Source: Ralstonia mannitolilytica
GTDB lineage: Bacteria > Pseudomonadota > Gammaproteobacteria > Burkholderiales > Burkholderiaceae
Assembly (NCBI RefSeq): GCF_905397375.1
Contig: NZ_CAJPVG010000002.1
Span: forward strand, 454,836-518,835
Reading direction: 5' to 3'
DNA length: 64,000 nucleotides
The notes beneath the pieces were generated by a model. It saw nothing but the letters and a program-made list of their open reading frames with translations, had not been told where the DNA came from and did not search any database. Within the stretch, counting starts at the first letter, position 1. Every line of letters begins with the position of its first letter. Of the stretch, positions 25,635 to 34,428 are shown one piece after another. Both the position numbers and the translations under genes were made by a program.

Positions 25635-26137
25635 TCGATGACTTCGGCGCTTTCGATGATCACGTCTTCCATCGGCACGTCCTGGTGGAAGCCGCGGTTG
25701 CCGGTGCGCACGGCACGAATCTTGTCGACCACGTCCATGCCTTCGGTCACCTTGCCGAAGACGGCGTAGCCCCAGCCTTGGGGTGTCGGCGAGGTGTGGT
25801 TCAGGAAGTCGTTGTCGACCGTGTTGATGAAGAACTGGGCCGTGGCCGAGTGCGGATCATTGGTGCGTGCCATGGCAATGGCGCCGCGCTCGTTCTTCAG
25901 GCCGTTGTTGGCTTCGTTCTCGATCGGGGCCTTGGTGGGCTTCTGTTTCATGTCGTTGCCCGGTTCGAAGCCGCCGCCCTGGATCATGAAGCCCTTGATG
26001 ACGCGGTGGAACACCGTGTTGTTGTAGTGGCCGTCCTTGACGTAGCTCACGAAGTTGGCGACGGTCTTGGGCGCCTTTTCGGCGTCCAGGGCGAGCGTGA
26101 TGTCGCCGTGGTTGGTGTGCAGCTTGACAGTGGTCAT
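25631..26137 (-). CDS. ppiB: Cytoplasmic cyclophilin-type peptidyl-prolyl isomerase
   Basis: The 168-residue cyclophilin has the catalytic FHRVIKGFMIQGG segment and the AMARTNDPHSATAQFFIN block. No signal peptide is present, so it works in the cytoplasm. The start MTTVKLHTNHG is preceded by a GAAGGAAA ribosome-binding site. It is coupled to lpxH downstream and lies 25 nt after the related exported cyclophilin gene. Confidence 0.94.
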   Translation of the reverse strand: MTTVKLHTNHGDITLALDAEKAPKTVANFVSYVKDGHYNNTVFHRVIKGFMIQGGGFEPGNDMKQKPTKAPIENEANNGLKNERGAIAMARTNDPHSATAQFFINTVDNDFLNHTSPTPQGWGYAVFGKVTEGMDVVDKIRAVRTGNRGFHQDVPMEDVIIESAEVIE

Positions 26138-26162
26138 GATGTTTCCTTCGGTGAGCAAAGCG

Positions 26163-26735
26163 TTACTTGGAGACGACGGTGGCCGATTCGATGACGATCG
26201 GCTTCACGGGCACATTCTGGTGGGGGAACCGGGTCGTGGTTTCCACGGCCTTGATCTTGTCGATGGTGTCGGTGCCCTCGACCACCTTGCCGAAGACGGT
26301 ATAGCCGTAACCGTCCTGACCAGGGTAGTTCAGCATGTTGTTGTCGACCACGTTCACGTAGAACTGAGCGGTGGCGGAGTTCGGATCCATGGTGCGGGCC
26401 ATGGCGATCGTGTACTTGTCGTTCTTCAGGCCGTTCTTCGATTCGATCTCGACGGGCGGGCGGGTGTCCTTCTGCTTCATGTCGGGCGTGAAGCCGCCGC
26501 CCTGGATCATGAAACCGTCCATCACGCGATGGAAGATCGTGCCCTTGTAGAAACCATCCTTCACGTACTGCAGGAAGTTGGCGACCGTCTTGGGGGCTTT
26601 GTCCGGATAGACCTCCACGGTGAAGTTGCCCATCGACGTCTTGAACTGGACGCGCGGCGCGGGCGCGGCTGCCGCAGCCGCGGACACGGCCAGCGCACAC
26701 ACCAGCCCGGCAAAGAGAGAGCGAATACGAAGCAT
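26163..26735 (-). CDS. ppiA: Periplasmic cyclophilin-type peptidyl-prolyl isomerase
   Basis: The 190-residue product begins with a clear Sec signal, MLRIRSLFAGLVCALAVSA, with cleavage likely near AAAAPA (about residue 25). The mature part is a cyclophilin with FHRVMDGFMIQGGGF and AMARTMDPNSATAQFYVN. It would catalyse prolyl isomerisation during folding of exported proteins. A TTG start at 26780 that overlaps the upstream stop is possible, but it would place 15 extra residues before the signal peptide. It is a paralogue of ppiB immediately downstream. Confidence 0.9.
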   Translation of the reverse strand: MLRIRSLFAGLVCALAVSAAAAAAPAPRVQFKTSMGNFTVEVYPDKAPKTVANFLQYVKDGFYKGTIFHRVMDGFMIQGGGFTPDMKQKDTRPPVEIESKNGLKNDKYTIAMARTMDPNSATAQFYVNVVDNNMLNYPGQDGYGYTVFGKVVEGTDTIDKIKAVETTTRFPHQNVPVKPIVIESATVVSK

Positions 26736-26776
26736 GATCGAGAGGGAAGGATCGGAAAGGAGAATGGCCGCGCGCC

Positions 26777-27439
26777 TCAATGACGCTTGGCCGGTTTGCC
26801 GGTGACGCCGCTTGCGGCGGGCAGTGCGGCAGCGGGCTCTGCAGCGGGATGCACGCCCGGGAGGTCGGGCAGCGCATCCAGGCGTGCACGTGCGTTGGCG
26901 TTCTTCGGGTTCAGCTTGATCGCGTTCTGGTATGACTGGGCGGCCAGACGGACGTAAATATCGCCGAGGTTCGATTGCGCCAGCGCATTCTCGGGCGCCA
27001 CGCGGCTCGCCATGATGAGGCTGTCCCGCGCACGCAGCAGCTCGCCGCGTTCGGCATACAGCGCCGCCAGGTTGATGTACGGCTCGGGCAGTTCAGGGAA
27101 GTCCTGCGTCATCTGGCTGAATGCCACGATGGCATCGTCGCTGCGGCCCAGGCCGGCAAGCGCCACGCCACGCTGGAAACGGGCCTGCGCGTTGCGCGGT
27201 TGCGCCGCGACATCCTTGTCCAACTCGGCCAGCGCCTCGGCGTATCGCTTGCCGGCGAGTTCATCATCGATGCGCTTCTGGCGTGCGACCTGCGGCGGTT
27301 GCTGGTTGCTCGGCGTCAGGTCTGCCGGCAGTGCAATGCCGGCGGTCTGGGCGATGGCCGGCGTGGCTGACACGGCAAGCAGGCAGGCCAGGGTTGCAGC
27401 GCACAGGGTTGCACCGTGCAGACGCAGCGTACTGTTCAT
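26777..27439 (-). CDS. Exported TPR-repeat protein
   Basis: The 220-residue product has a signal peptide ending at about AIAQ (residue 31). It is followed by tetratricopeptide repeats (LAELDKDVAAQPRNAQARFQRGVALAGLGRSDDAI... and two more) and a short A/P-rich C-terminal tail ending KRH. It is probably periplasmic and acts in protein-protein contacts; the partner is unknown. It leads the TPR-ppiA-ppiB-lpxH group. Confidence 0.85.
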   Translation of the reverse strand: MNSTLRLHGATLCAATLACLLAVSATPAIAQTAGIALPADLTPSNQQPPQVARQKRIDDELAGKRYAEALAELDKDVAAQPRNAQARFQRGVALAGLGRSDDAIVAFSQMTQDFPELPEPYINLAALYAERGELLRARDSLIMASRVAPENALAQSNLGDIYVRLAAQSYQNAIKLNPKNANARARLDALPDLPGVHPAAEPAAALPAASGVTGKPAKRH

Positions 27440-27467
27440 GAGAATCGGTTCCGTTATACTCCGCCGC

Positions 27468-27473
27468 ATTCTA
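27468..27473 (-). promoter_or_regulatory. Putative -10 box for the TPR-ppiA-ppiB-lpxH group
   Basis: TAGAAT on the minus strand lies about 28 nt before the TPR gene start. No good -35 is visible. Confidence 0.35.
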
Positions 27474-27691
27474 ACAAACCGTCTTTGTGCGCAGCAGCGG
27501 CCATGCGCATCGGGAAAGGTGCTTGACGGGGAGCAAGCCGGCGCGCCGGCCGCCCGACTCGTCGGCGCAGTTCCGGTAAGATATGCCGCTAGTTTTTCGG
27601 GCGCTGTACCGGCGCCGACTGCCTCCAATTTGGTCCGCCTGCATCGGCGCATCTCGCATGCGCGGCGCGCTGAATCTCCCGACACCGCTTC

Positions 27692-29083
27692 ATGGAATCA
27701 CTCAAGATCTACAACACGCTTGCGCGTGAGAAACAGACGTTCGTCCCCATCGAGCCTGGCCGCGTGCGCATGTACGTGTGCGGGATGACGGTGTACGACT
27801 ACTGTCACGTCGGGCATGCGCGGGTCATGGTGGTGTTCGACATGGTGCAGCGGTGGTTGCGTGCATCGGGTTACGAGGTGACCTACGTGCGCAACATCAC
27901 CGACATCGACGACAAGATCATCAGGCGCGCGGTGGAAAACGGCGAGACGATGCGCGCGCTCACCACGCGCTTCATCGAGGCGATGCACGAAGACGCCGAT
28001 GCGCTGGGCGTGCAGCGCCCCGATCATGAGCCGCGCGCGACGCAATACGTGCCGCAGATGCTGAGCATGATCGGCAAGCTGCAGCAGAATGGCCTTGCCT
28101 ACCAGGCCGCCGACGGCGACGTGAACTACGCCGTGCGCAAGTTCCCCGGCTACGGCAAGCTGTCGGGCAAGTCGCTCGAAGACCTGCGCGCCGGCGAACG
28201 GGTTGCGGCCAACGATGCCAAGCAGGATCCGCTCGACTTCGTCCTGTGGAAGTCCGCCAAGGCCGACGAGCCGGCCGAATCGCGCTGGGCTTCGCCATGG
28301 GGCGAGGGCCGCCCCGGCTGGCATATCGAGTGCTCGGCGATGAGCTGCGAGCTGCTCGGGGAACATTTCGACCTGCACGGTGGCGGCGCCGACTTGCAGT
28401 TTCCCCACCACGAAAACGAGATCGCCCAGTCCGAGGGCGCGACCGGCAAGCCCTTCGTCAACACGTGGATGCACAACGGCTTCGTGCGCGTGAATGACGA
28501 GAAGATGTCGAAATCGCTGGGCAACTTCTTCACCATCCGCGATGTGCTGAAGGTGTACGACGCGGAAGTGGTGCGCTTCTTCATCCTGCGCTCGCACTAT
28601 CGCAGCGATCTGAACTACAGCGATGCACACCTTGACGACGCCCGTCACGCATTGACGCGCTTGTATACAGCGCTCAAGGACGTGCCCGCATCGGCCAATG
28701 CGCAGCCCGACTGGAACGAGCCGCACGGCAAGCGTTTCCGCGAGGCCATGAACGATGACTTCAACACGCCGGTCGCGGTGTCGGTGCTGTTTGAGCTGGC
28801 GAGCGAAGTCAACAAGACGCGCTCCCCTGAGCTGGCCACTCAGTTGGCGGCGCTGGCCGGCGTGATGGGTTTGCTGGGGCGCGATCCGCACGCGTTCCTG
28901 CAAGGCGGCGTGTCGGCCGATGGCCTGGATGCGGCTGAAGTCGAAGCCCGCATCGAAGAGCGCCGCGCCGCCAAGGCCGCACGAGACTTTGCCCGCGCCG
29001 ACGCGATCCGCGCCGATCTGCTGGCCGCGGGCATCGTCCTGGAAGACAAGCCGGGCGGCGTGACCGAGTGGAGACGCGCATGA
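27692..29083 (+). CDS. cysS: Cysteinyl-tRNA synthetase
   Basis: The 463-residue class I synthetase shows the zinc-binding CGMTVYDYCHVGHAR start with its HIGH-type HVGH, the later zinc ligands CSAMS and HHENE, and the KMSKS loop. Length and start are normal. A TAAGAT at 27576-27581 may be a -10 box. Its stop overlaps the start of a DNA glycosylase gene. Confidence 0.97.
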   Translation: MESLKIYNTLAREKQTFVPIEPGRVRMYVCGMTVYDYCHVGHARVMVVFDMVQRWLRASGYEVTYVRNITDIDDKIIRRAVENGETMRALTTRFIEAMHEDADALGVQRPDHEPRATQYVPQMLSMIGKLQQNGLAYQAADGDVNYAVRKFPGYGKLSGKSLEDLRAGERVAANDAKQDPLDFVLWKSAKADEPAESRWASPWGEGRPGWHIECSAMSCELLGEHFDLHGGGADLQFPHHENEIAQSEGATGKPFVNTWMHNGFVRVNDEKMSKSLGNFFTIRDVLKVYDAEVVRFFILRSHYRSDLNYSDAHLDDARHALTRLYTALKDVPASANAQPDWNEPHGKRFREAMNDDFNTPVAVSVLFELASEVNKTRSPELATQLAALAGVMGLLGRDPHAFLQGGVSADGLDAAEVEARIEERRAAKAARDFARADAIRADLLAAGIVLEDKPGGVTEWRRA

Positions 29084-29961
29084 ACGCGGTGGCCAAGAAA
29101 GCCAGCGCAGGGCGCGGCACGGCCGCCAGGAAGGCGCCTGCCGTGAAAACGGCGGCCCCCCGGAAGGCCTCCGCCAAGAAGATCGACGGCGCGCCGAGCA
29201 AGACGGTTGCCGCCAAAAGCACGACCATCAAGGCCGGCAAGGTGACGCAGGCCGGTCCTGCCAAGCGCGCTGCAACCAAGGTGCCGCTGCCGGAAACCCT
29301 CGCGACCAACGAAACCGTGCCCGTGCCGGCCGAGGTCGTGCTGTCGGGCCCACCCGCGTACTGGCAAGAGGCGTGCGCCGACCTGATGAAGCGCGACCGC
29401 ATCCTGCGCAAGATCATCCCGACGTACGGGCCGGCGCACCTCGCATCGCGCGGCGATCCATTCGTCACGCTTGCCCGATCGATCGTGGGCCAGCAGATTT
29501 CAGTCAAGGCGGCGCAATCGGTGTGGGAGCGCGTGGTGATGGCGTGCCCGAAACTCGTGCCTGCACAGTTCCTGCGGGCCGGGCAGGAGAAACTCGCGGC
29601 CTGCGGCTTGTCCAAGCGCAAGGCCGAGTACATCCTCGATCTGGCCGAGCACTTCCGCAACGGTACGGTGCACGTGGCCAAGTGGGCGGAGATGGACGAC
29701 GAGGACGTCATCGCCGAGCTGACCCAGATTCGCGGCATCGGCCGCTGGACAGCCGAGATGTTCCTCATGTTCAACCTGATGCGTCCGAACGTGCTCCCGC
29801 TGGACGACATCGGGCTGATCAACGCGATCTCACAGAACTATTTCAGTGGCGAACCCGTCACTCGCAGTGAGGCGCGCGAAGTGGCCGCCAACTGGGAGCC
29901 GTGGCGCACCGTGGCGACGTGGTACATGTGGCGCAGCCTCGATACGGCCACCACGTATTGA
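29080..29961 (+). CDS. DNA-3-methyladenine glycosylase (AlkA-like) with basic N-terminal tail
   Basis: The 293-residue protein has a helix-hairpin-helix GPD glycosylase domain (about residues 90-293) with LTQIRGIGRWTAEMF and the catalytic Asp in LPLDDIGL. It excises alkylated purines from DNA. The first about 75 residues are unusual, rich in K, A, T and P, resembling a histone-H1-like tail, and should bind DNA non-specifically. The ATG forms ATGA with the cysS stop; a GTG at 29068 is less likely. Confidence 0.9.
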   Translation: MNAVAKKASAGRGTAARKAPAVKTAAPRKASAKKIDGAPSKTVAAKSTTIKAGKVTQAGPAKRAATKVPLPETLATNETVPVPAEVVLSGPPAYWQEACADLMKRDRILRKIIPTYGPAHLASRGDPFVTLARSIVGQQISVKAAQSVWERVVMACPKLVPAQFLRAGQEKLAACGLSKRKAEYILDLAEHFRNGTVHVAKWAEMDDEDVIAELTQIRGIGRWTAEMFLMFNLMRPNVLPLDDIGLINAISQNYFSGEPVTRSEAREVAANWEPWRTVATWYMWRSLDTATTY

Positions 29962-30011
29962 GCTGTCAACTTCAATGAAACGGCGCGCATCGCCGGGCGG
30001 CCAAAATCCGG

Positions 30012-30017
30012 TAGAAT
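30012..30017 (+). promoter_or_regulatory. Putative -10 box for accA
   Basis: TAGAAT lies 30 nt before the accA ATG in an 86-base gap. Confidence 0.45.
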
Positions 30018-30047
30018 GCGCGCCTTCAAGAGCCTTTCAGAAGATCC

Positions 30048-31016
30048 ATGAAAACAACCTTCCTGGAGTTCGAGCAGCCGATCGCAGAACTTGAGGCGAA
30101 GATCGAAGAACTTCGTTTCGTTCAAGACGATTCCGCTGTCGATATTTCTGAAGAAATCTCCCGCCTGGCCGCAAAGAGCCAGCAGCTCACCAAGGATCTG
30201 TACGCCAACCTGACGCCCTGGCAGGTCGCACAGATCGCCCGGCACCCGCAGCGTCCTTACACGCTGGACTACGTCCGCGAGATCTTCACCGACTTCCACG
30301 AGTTGCACGGTGACCGCACGTTTGCGGACGACCTGTCCATCGTGGGCGGTCTGGCGCGCTTCAACGGCCAGGCTTGCATGGTCATCGGCCACCAGAAGGG
30401 CCGCGACACGAAGGAGCGCGCGCTGCGCAACTTCGGCATGTCCAAGCCCGAGGGCTATCGCAAGGCCAAGCGCCTGATGGAACTGGCCGACAAGTTCGGC
30501 CTGCCGATCTTCACCTTCGTCGATACGCCGGGCGCCTTCCCGGGTATCGATGCAGAAGAGCGCGGCCAATCCGAAGCCATCGGTCACAACCTGTTCGTGA
30601 TGGCCGGCCTGAAGGTGCCGCTGATCGCCACCATCATCGGCGAGGGCGGCTCGGGCGGGGCGCTGGCCATCGCCATGGGCGACGCGGTCCTGATGCTGCA
30701 GTTCGCGACGTACGCCGTGATCTCGCCGGAAGGCTGCGCGTCGATCTTGTGGAAGACGGCCGAGAAGGCGCCCGAAGCCGCCGAGGCACTGGGCCTGACC
30801 GCGCACCGCCTGAAGGCGCTGGGCCTGATCGACAAGATCGTCAACGAGCCGCTGGGTGGCGCCCACCGCGATCCGAAGGCCATGGCCGCCATGCTCAAGC
30901 GCGCGCTGGCCGAGTCGCTGCGCCAGTTCCAGGGCATGAAGACGTCGGAACTGCAGGCGCGTCGCCACGAACGGCTGATGGCCTATGGCAAGTTCAAGGA
31001 AACCGACGGTCGCTGA
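30048..31016 (+). CDS. accA: Acetyl-CoA carboxylase carboxyltransferase subunit alpha
   Basis: The 322-residue protein is the alpha subunit of the carboxyltransferase that makes malonyl-CoA for fatty acid synthesis. It has the N-terminal coiled coil, the carboxyltransferase fold with TPGAFPGIDAEERGQSEAI and the oxyanion segment IGEGGSGGALA. Length is normal. Its last 32 bases overlap the predicted start of tilS. Confidence 0.97.
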   Translation: MKTTFLEFEQPIAELEAKIEELRFVQDDSAVDISEEISRLAAKSQQLTKDLYANLTPWQVAQIARHPQRPYTLDYVREIFTDFHELHGDRTFADDLSIVGGLARFNGQACMVIGHQKGRDTKERALRNFGMSKPEGYRKAKRLMELADKFGLPIFTFVDTPGAFPGIDAEERGQSEAIGHNLFVMAGLKVPLIATIIGEGGSGGALAIAMGDAVLMLQFATYAVISPEGCASILWKTAEKAPEAAEALGLTAHRLKALGLIDKIVNEPLGGAHRDPKAMAAMLKRALAESLRQFQGMKTSELQARRHERLMAYGKFKETDGR

Positions 31017-32391
31017 TTCGTCTGCGCTGCTGGTCGACAAGGTCGCACAACGCGTTGCCGCGTGTGCGGCCTTTGTCGTTTCCGGCGGCGTGCCGACCGT
31101 GGCCATTGCGCTGTCGGGCGGGCGCGATTCCGCCGCGCTGCTGCACGCGTGCGCGGCGTGGCGCGATGCAGGGGCGCACGTACGGCTCGTTGCGCTGCAT
31201 GTCAATCACGGCCTGCAGGCCGATGCCCACGCCTGGGAGCGCGCCTGTTCCCGCATGGCCGAAGCCGTCGCCGTCGAGTTCCACGCGCGCCGCGTCCATG
31301 TCTGCGCCAGTGCAGGACAGGGCGTCGAGGAAGCCGCGCGCGAGGCCCGCTATGCCGCATTGGAAACGCTTTGCACCGAGACCGGCGCGTCGCTTCTGTT
31401 GACGGCGCACCACCTGGACGATCAGGCGGAAACCGTCCTGCTGCAGCTGATGCGCGGTGCGGGCCTGGACGGGCTCGCCGCCATGCCGATGGTGCGCCCC
31501 GGCGCATTCCCGCTGTTGCGCCCCTGGATCGATGTGCCGCGCAGCGAGATCGAGCGCTATGCACACGCGCGTGCGCTGACTTGGGTTGACGACCCCTCGA
31601 ACGATGACACGCGCTACGCGCGCAATGCATTGCGGCCGCTGCTCAAGGGAATGGCCGCGCATTTTCCCGGGTATCGCGAAGCACTGGCGCGCAGCGCGGC
31701 GCACCTCGCGCATGCGGCTGAGCTCGTCGATGAAGTCGCACGGGCGGATCTCGCGCAGATCGTTTCCGCGAACGGTCTCAGCGTCGCAGGACTGGCCGCG
31801 CTGTCGCGCGCGCGCCAGCGTGCGGCCCTGCGGCTGTGGCTCGGGTCGGAAGGCATGCGGGCTCTGTCCGCGCGCCGGCTGGACGATCTGCGCACACAAC
31901 TGGTCGAGGCCCGCCAGGATGGCGCGCTGTGCGTCAACCTGCCGGCCGGGCGCTGCGTCAGGCGCTACCGCGGGATGGCATGGATGGAACGCGCCGAGGT
32001 CGATCCCGCGCGACAGGCTGCCGGCGAGGTCATCCCCTTTGATGGGACGCGGCGTACCGAGCAGCGTGTCGATGTGGCGGCGTGGAAGGGGGTGCTCGTT
32101 TTCTCGCCCGTGTCGAACGGCATTCCGACGCACGCGTTGCGGGGACCGCTCTCACTCGTGCCGCGCCGAGGGGGCGAGCGCATCGTGCTGCGCACAGGCG
32201 GCCCTACGCGCGCCCTGAAGCAGGCCTATCAGGAAGCGGGAATCCCCGCCTGGCAGCGGGCGAAGCTGCCGCTGCTGTACGCGGGCGACACGCTGGTCTT
32301 CGCCGCGGGTCTGGGCATCGACCGCTCGCTCGTGGAGCGGGGTGTCGCGTGGGACATTGCCTGGCTGCCGGCAGGCCTACGTGGGGGATAG
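30985..32391 (+). CDS. tilS: tRNA(Ile)-lysidine synthetase
   Basis: The 468-residue protein has the PP-loop SGGRDSAALLHA near residue 45, followed by the N-type ATPase core (LTAHHLDDQAETVLLQL) and the TilS C-terminal domains. It converts C34 of tRNA-Ile2 to lysidine, so the anticodon reads AUA rather than AUG. The best start ATG lies inside the accA 3' end in another frame, giving a 32-nt overlap and suggesting coupling. No later start keeps the PP loop intact. Confidence 0.92.
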   Translation: MASSRKPTVADSSALLVDKVAQRVAACAAFVVSGGVPTVAIALSGGRDSAALLHACAAWRDAGAHVRLVALHVNHGLQADAHAWERACSRMAEAVAVEFHARRVHVCASAGQGVEEAAREARYAALETLCTETGASLLLTAHHLDDQAETVLLQLMRGAGLDGLAAMPMVRPGAFPLLRPWIDVPRSEIERYAHARALTWVDDPSNDDTRYARNALRPLLKGMAAHFPGYREALARSAAHLAHAAELVDEVARADLAQIVSANGLSVAGLAALSRARQRAALRLWLGSEGMRALSARRLDDLRTQLVEARQDGALCVNLPAGRCVRRYRGMAWMERAEVDPARQAAGEVIPFDGTRRTEQRVDVAAWKGVLVFSPVSNGIPTHALRGPLSLVPRRGGERIVLRTGGPTRALKQAYQEAGIPAWQRAKLPLLYAGDTLVFAAGLGIDRSLVERGVAWDIAWLPAGLRGG

Positions 32392-32415
32392 GACACATCG
32401 CTTCGCGCGATTTGC

Positions 32416-32444
32416 TTGCCGATCAATGCAGTTTGCTGTATTTT
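32416..32444 (+). promoter_or_regulatory. Putative lysC promoter
   Basis: TTGCCG at 32416-32421 and TATTTT at 32439-32444 are 17 nt apart, 43 nt before the lysC ATG. Confidence 0.45.
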
Positions 32445-32487
32445 CAAAAGCTTTTGCACCGCACTGCCTCCTCTCGATCTTCCCAAG

Positions 32488-33738
32488 ATGGCTCTCATCG
32501 TTCACAAATACGGCGGCACGTCGATGGGTTCAGTTGAACGCATCAAGAACGTCGCCAAGCGCGTTGCCAAATGGCATCGTGCCGGTCACCAGATCGTGGT
32601 CGTTCCGTCGGCCATGTCCGGCGAAACCAACCGCCTGCTGGGTCTGGCCAAAGAGATTTCGGCCCAGCCCGACCCGCGTGAACTGGACATGATTGCCTCC
32701 ACGGGCGAGCAGGTGAGCGTGGGTCTGCTGGCCATCGCGCTGCATGCCGAAGGCATTGACGCCCGCAGCTATACCGGCTGGCAAGTGCCGGTCAGGACCG
32801 ACTCGGCCTACACCAAGGCCCGCATCCAGTCGATCGACGACCAGCGCGTGCGCGCCGATCTCGATGCCGGCCGCGTGGTCGTCATCACCGGCTTCCAGGG
32901 CATCGACAGCGAAGGCCACATCACCACGCTCGGCCGTGGTGGTTCCGATACCTCGGCTGTGGCGGTTGCCGCCGCGCTCGAAGCCGAGGAATGCCTGATC
33001 TACACCGACGTCGACGGTGTCTACACCACTGATCCGCGCGTGGTGGACGACGCTCGCCGGCTGGACAAGATCACCTTCGAGGAGATGCTGGAAATGGCCA
33101 GCCTGGGCTCGAAGGTGCTGCAGATTCGCTCGGTGGAGTTTGCCGGCAAGTACCGCGTGAAGACGCGCGTGCTGTCGTCGCTGACCGACCCGCTGATGCC
33201 GCTCGACGTCGAGATGAACTCGGGCACGCTGATTACTTTTGAGGAAGATTCGAACATGGAAGCCGCCGCCATTTCCGGCATCGCCTTTGCCCGCGACGAA
33301 GCCAAGATCACCGTGATCGGTGTGCCGGACAAGCCCGGCATCGCTTATCAAATCCTGGGTCCGGTCGCCGACGCCAACATCGACGTCGACATGATCATCC
33401 AGAACCAGTCGGTGGAAGGCAAGACGGACTTCACCTTCACCGTGCCGCGCGGCGAATACCAGCGCGCCCTGGCGATCCTGAACGACAGCGTGAAAGGCCA
33501 CATTGGCGCGGCGAGCGTGTCCGGCGACCCGAAGGTGTCGAAGGTGTCGGTGGTGGGCGTGGGCATGCGCTCGCACGTGGGCATCGCCAGCAAGATGTTC
33601 CGCACGCTGTCGGAAGAGGGCATCAACATCCAGATGATCTCGACTTCGGAGATCAAGATCTCGGTGCTGATCGACGAGAAGTACATGGAGTTGGCCGTGC
33701 GCGCGCTGCACAAGGCGTTCGAGCTGGACCAGGCGTAA
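32488..33738 (+). CDS. lysC: Aspartate kinase
   Basis: The 416-residue enzyme phosphorylates aspartate at the head of the lysine, threonine and methionine pathways. The N-terminal KYGGTSMGS motif, the kinase core and two C-terminal ACT domains (from about residue 265) are clear. The ACT domains allow feedback control by lysine or threonine. The ATG gives the family start MALIVHKYGG; an upstream in-frame ATG at 32416 overlaps the likely promoter. The tRNA-Ser gene follows. Confidence 0.97.
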   Translation: MALIVHKYGGTSMGSVERIKNVAKRVAKWHRAGHQIVVVPSAMSGETNRLLGLAKEISAQPDPRELDMIASTGEQVSVGLLAIALHAEGIDARSYTGWQVPVRTDSAYTKARIQSIDDQRVRADLDAGRVVVITGFQGIDSEGHITTLGRGGSDTSAVAVAAALEAEECLIYTDVDGVYTTDPRVVDDARRLDKITFEEMLEMASLGSKVLQIRSVEFAGKYRVKTRVLSSLTDPLMPLDVEMNSGTLITFEEDSNMEAAAISGIAFARDEAKITVIGVPDKPGIAYQILGPVADANIDVDMIIQNQSVEGKTDFTFTVPRGEYQRALAILNDSVKGHIGAASVSGDPKVSKVSVVGVGMRSHVGIASKMFRTLSEEGINIQMISTSEIKISVLIDEKYMELAVRALHKAFELDQA

Positions 33739-33803
33739 TCGCCTGAGCATTGCCGGGTGGCGACCCGGAGCTGCTGCTCCCCACCGCTGTCATGCAGTTG
33801 TCG

Positions 33804-33832
33804 TTGACCGGGTGGGGTGAAGTGGCTAGAAT
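33804..33832 (+). promoter_or_regulatory. tRNA-Ser promoter
   Basis: TTGACC at 33804-33809 and TAGAAT at 33827-33832 are spaced 17 nt, 43 nt before the tRNA 5' end. Confidence 0.75.
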
Positions 33833-33875
33833 ACGCGCTTCGTCGCGCGGGCTCCTTCGTGCGACGGACAGTTTG

Positions 33876-33969
33876 GGAGACGTGGCCGAGAGGTCGAAGG
33901 CACTCCCCTGCTAAGGGAGCATCCGGGCCAAAACCTGGATCGAGGGTTCGAATCCCTCCGTCTCCGCCA
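33876..33969 (+). tRNA. tRNA-Ser (GCU)
   Basis: The 94-nt gene folds as a class II tRNA with acceptor GGAGACG/CGTCTCC, a long variable arm, anticodon GCT in the loop CTGCTAA, TTCGAAT in the T loop, discriminator G and an encoded CCA. It reads AGC/AGU serine codons. A strong terminator follows. Confidence 0.97.
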
Positions 33970-33982
33970 GCAATGGCGGAAC

Positions 33983-34020
33983 AACCCCGGAAGATCGCGG
34001 TCTTCCGGGGTTTTCTTTTT
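33983..34020 (+). terminator. Intrinsic terminator of tRNA-Ser
   Basis: A 12-base stem AACCCCGGAAGA/TCTTCCGGGGTT with a six-base loop is followed by a T-rich tract ending at 34020. Confidence 0.93.
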
Positions 34021-34345
34021 GGCGCGCGCCCTACGAGCAAGCCACCATATTCGCCGGCCGTTTCCTGCTTGGCACGAGGCAGGGCATGACGCCGGGGCTG
34101 CATGCAGTGGGCGACGTTTGCACGGGCGGGTGACAGCCGCGTTCAGCGTTGCCCATACCCACCGCGATACGTGAGCAACGGAGCCTGGCGGCAGCGCAGT
34201 GCGATGGGTCATGCCGAGCGCCTCCGGTATCAGGAGCGATTTGCCCGGTTGGGAGACGTGGTGACGTTGCGCGGATGGCAGAGGGGAGAGGGGCTTGGCC
34301 CCGGAGGACGTGCGGCTATGTACGGGAGAGGGCTGTCGCCATCCA
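34021..34345. other. Gap without recognisable gene
   Basis: This 325-base stretch between the tRNA-Ser terminator and the fabI terminator holds no credible gene; a 98-codon open frame from 34102 is R/G-rich with no RBS. The only feature seen is a 13-base repeat of the tRNA-Ser 5' region (TTGGGAGACGTGG, near 34248-34261), discussed as a finding. Confidence 0.6.
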
Positions 34346-34374
34346 CGAAAAACGGGACCCGATTGGGTCCCGTT
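34346..34374 (-). terminator. Intrinsic terminator of fabI
   Basis: AACGGGACCC and GGGTCCCGTT form a ten-base stem with a GATT loop; the T-tract is present only when read on the minus strand, so it ends the fabI message 55 nt past its stop. Confidence 0.9.
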
Positions 34375-34428
34375 GGCTCGTGCGTTCACGTGCGGTGACA
34401 CGGAGGTGGGCCGCACGCCCGTTCAGCG

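Noticed and set aside
30985..31016. accA/tilS overlap as an annotation error
   Set aside because: No later in-frame start keeps a plausible N-terminus for tilS, so the overlap is accepted.
33876..34020. tRNA-Ser as an integration site
   Set aside because: No integrase, no flanking direct repeat of the tRNA 3' end and no foreign genes nearby.
34102..34398. 98-codon + strand frame downstream of tRNA-Ser
   Set aside because: It has no RBS and R/G-rich composition, and it crosses the fabI terminator hairpin.
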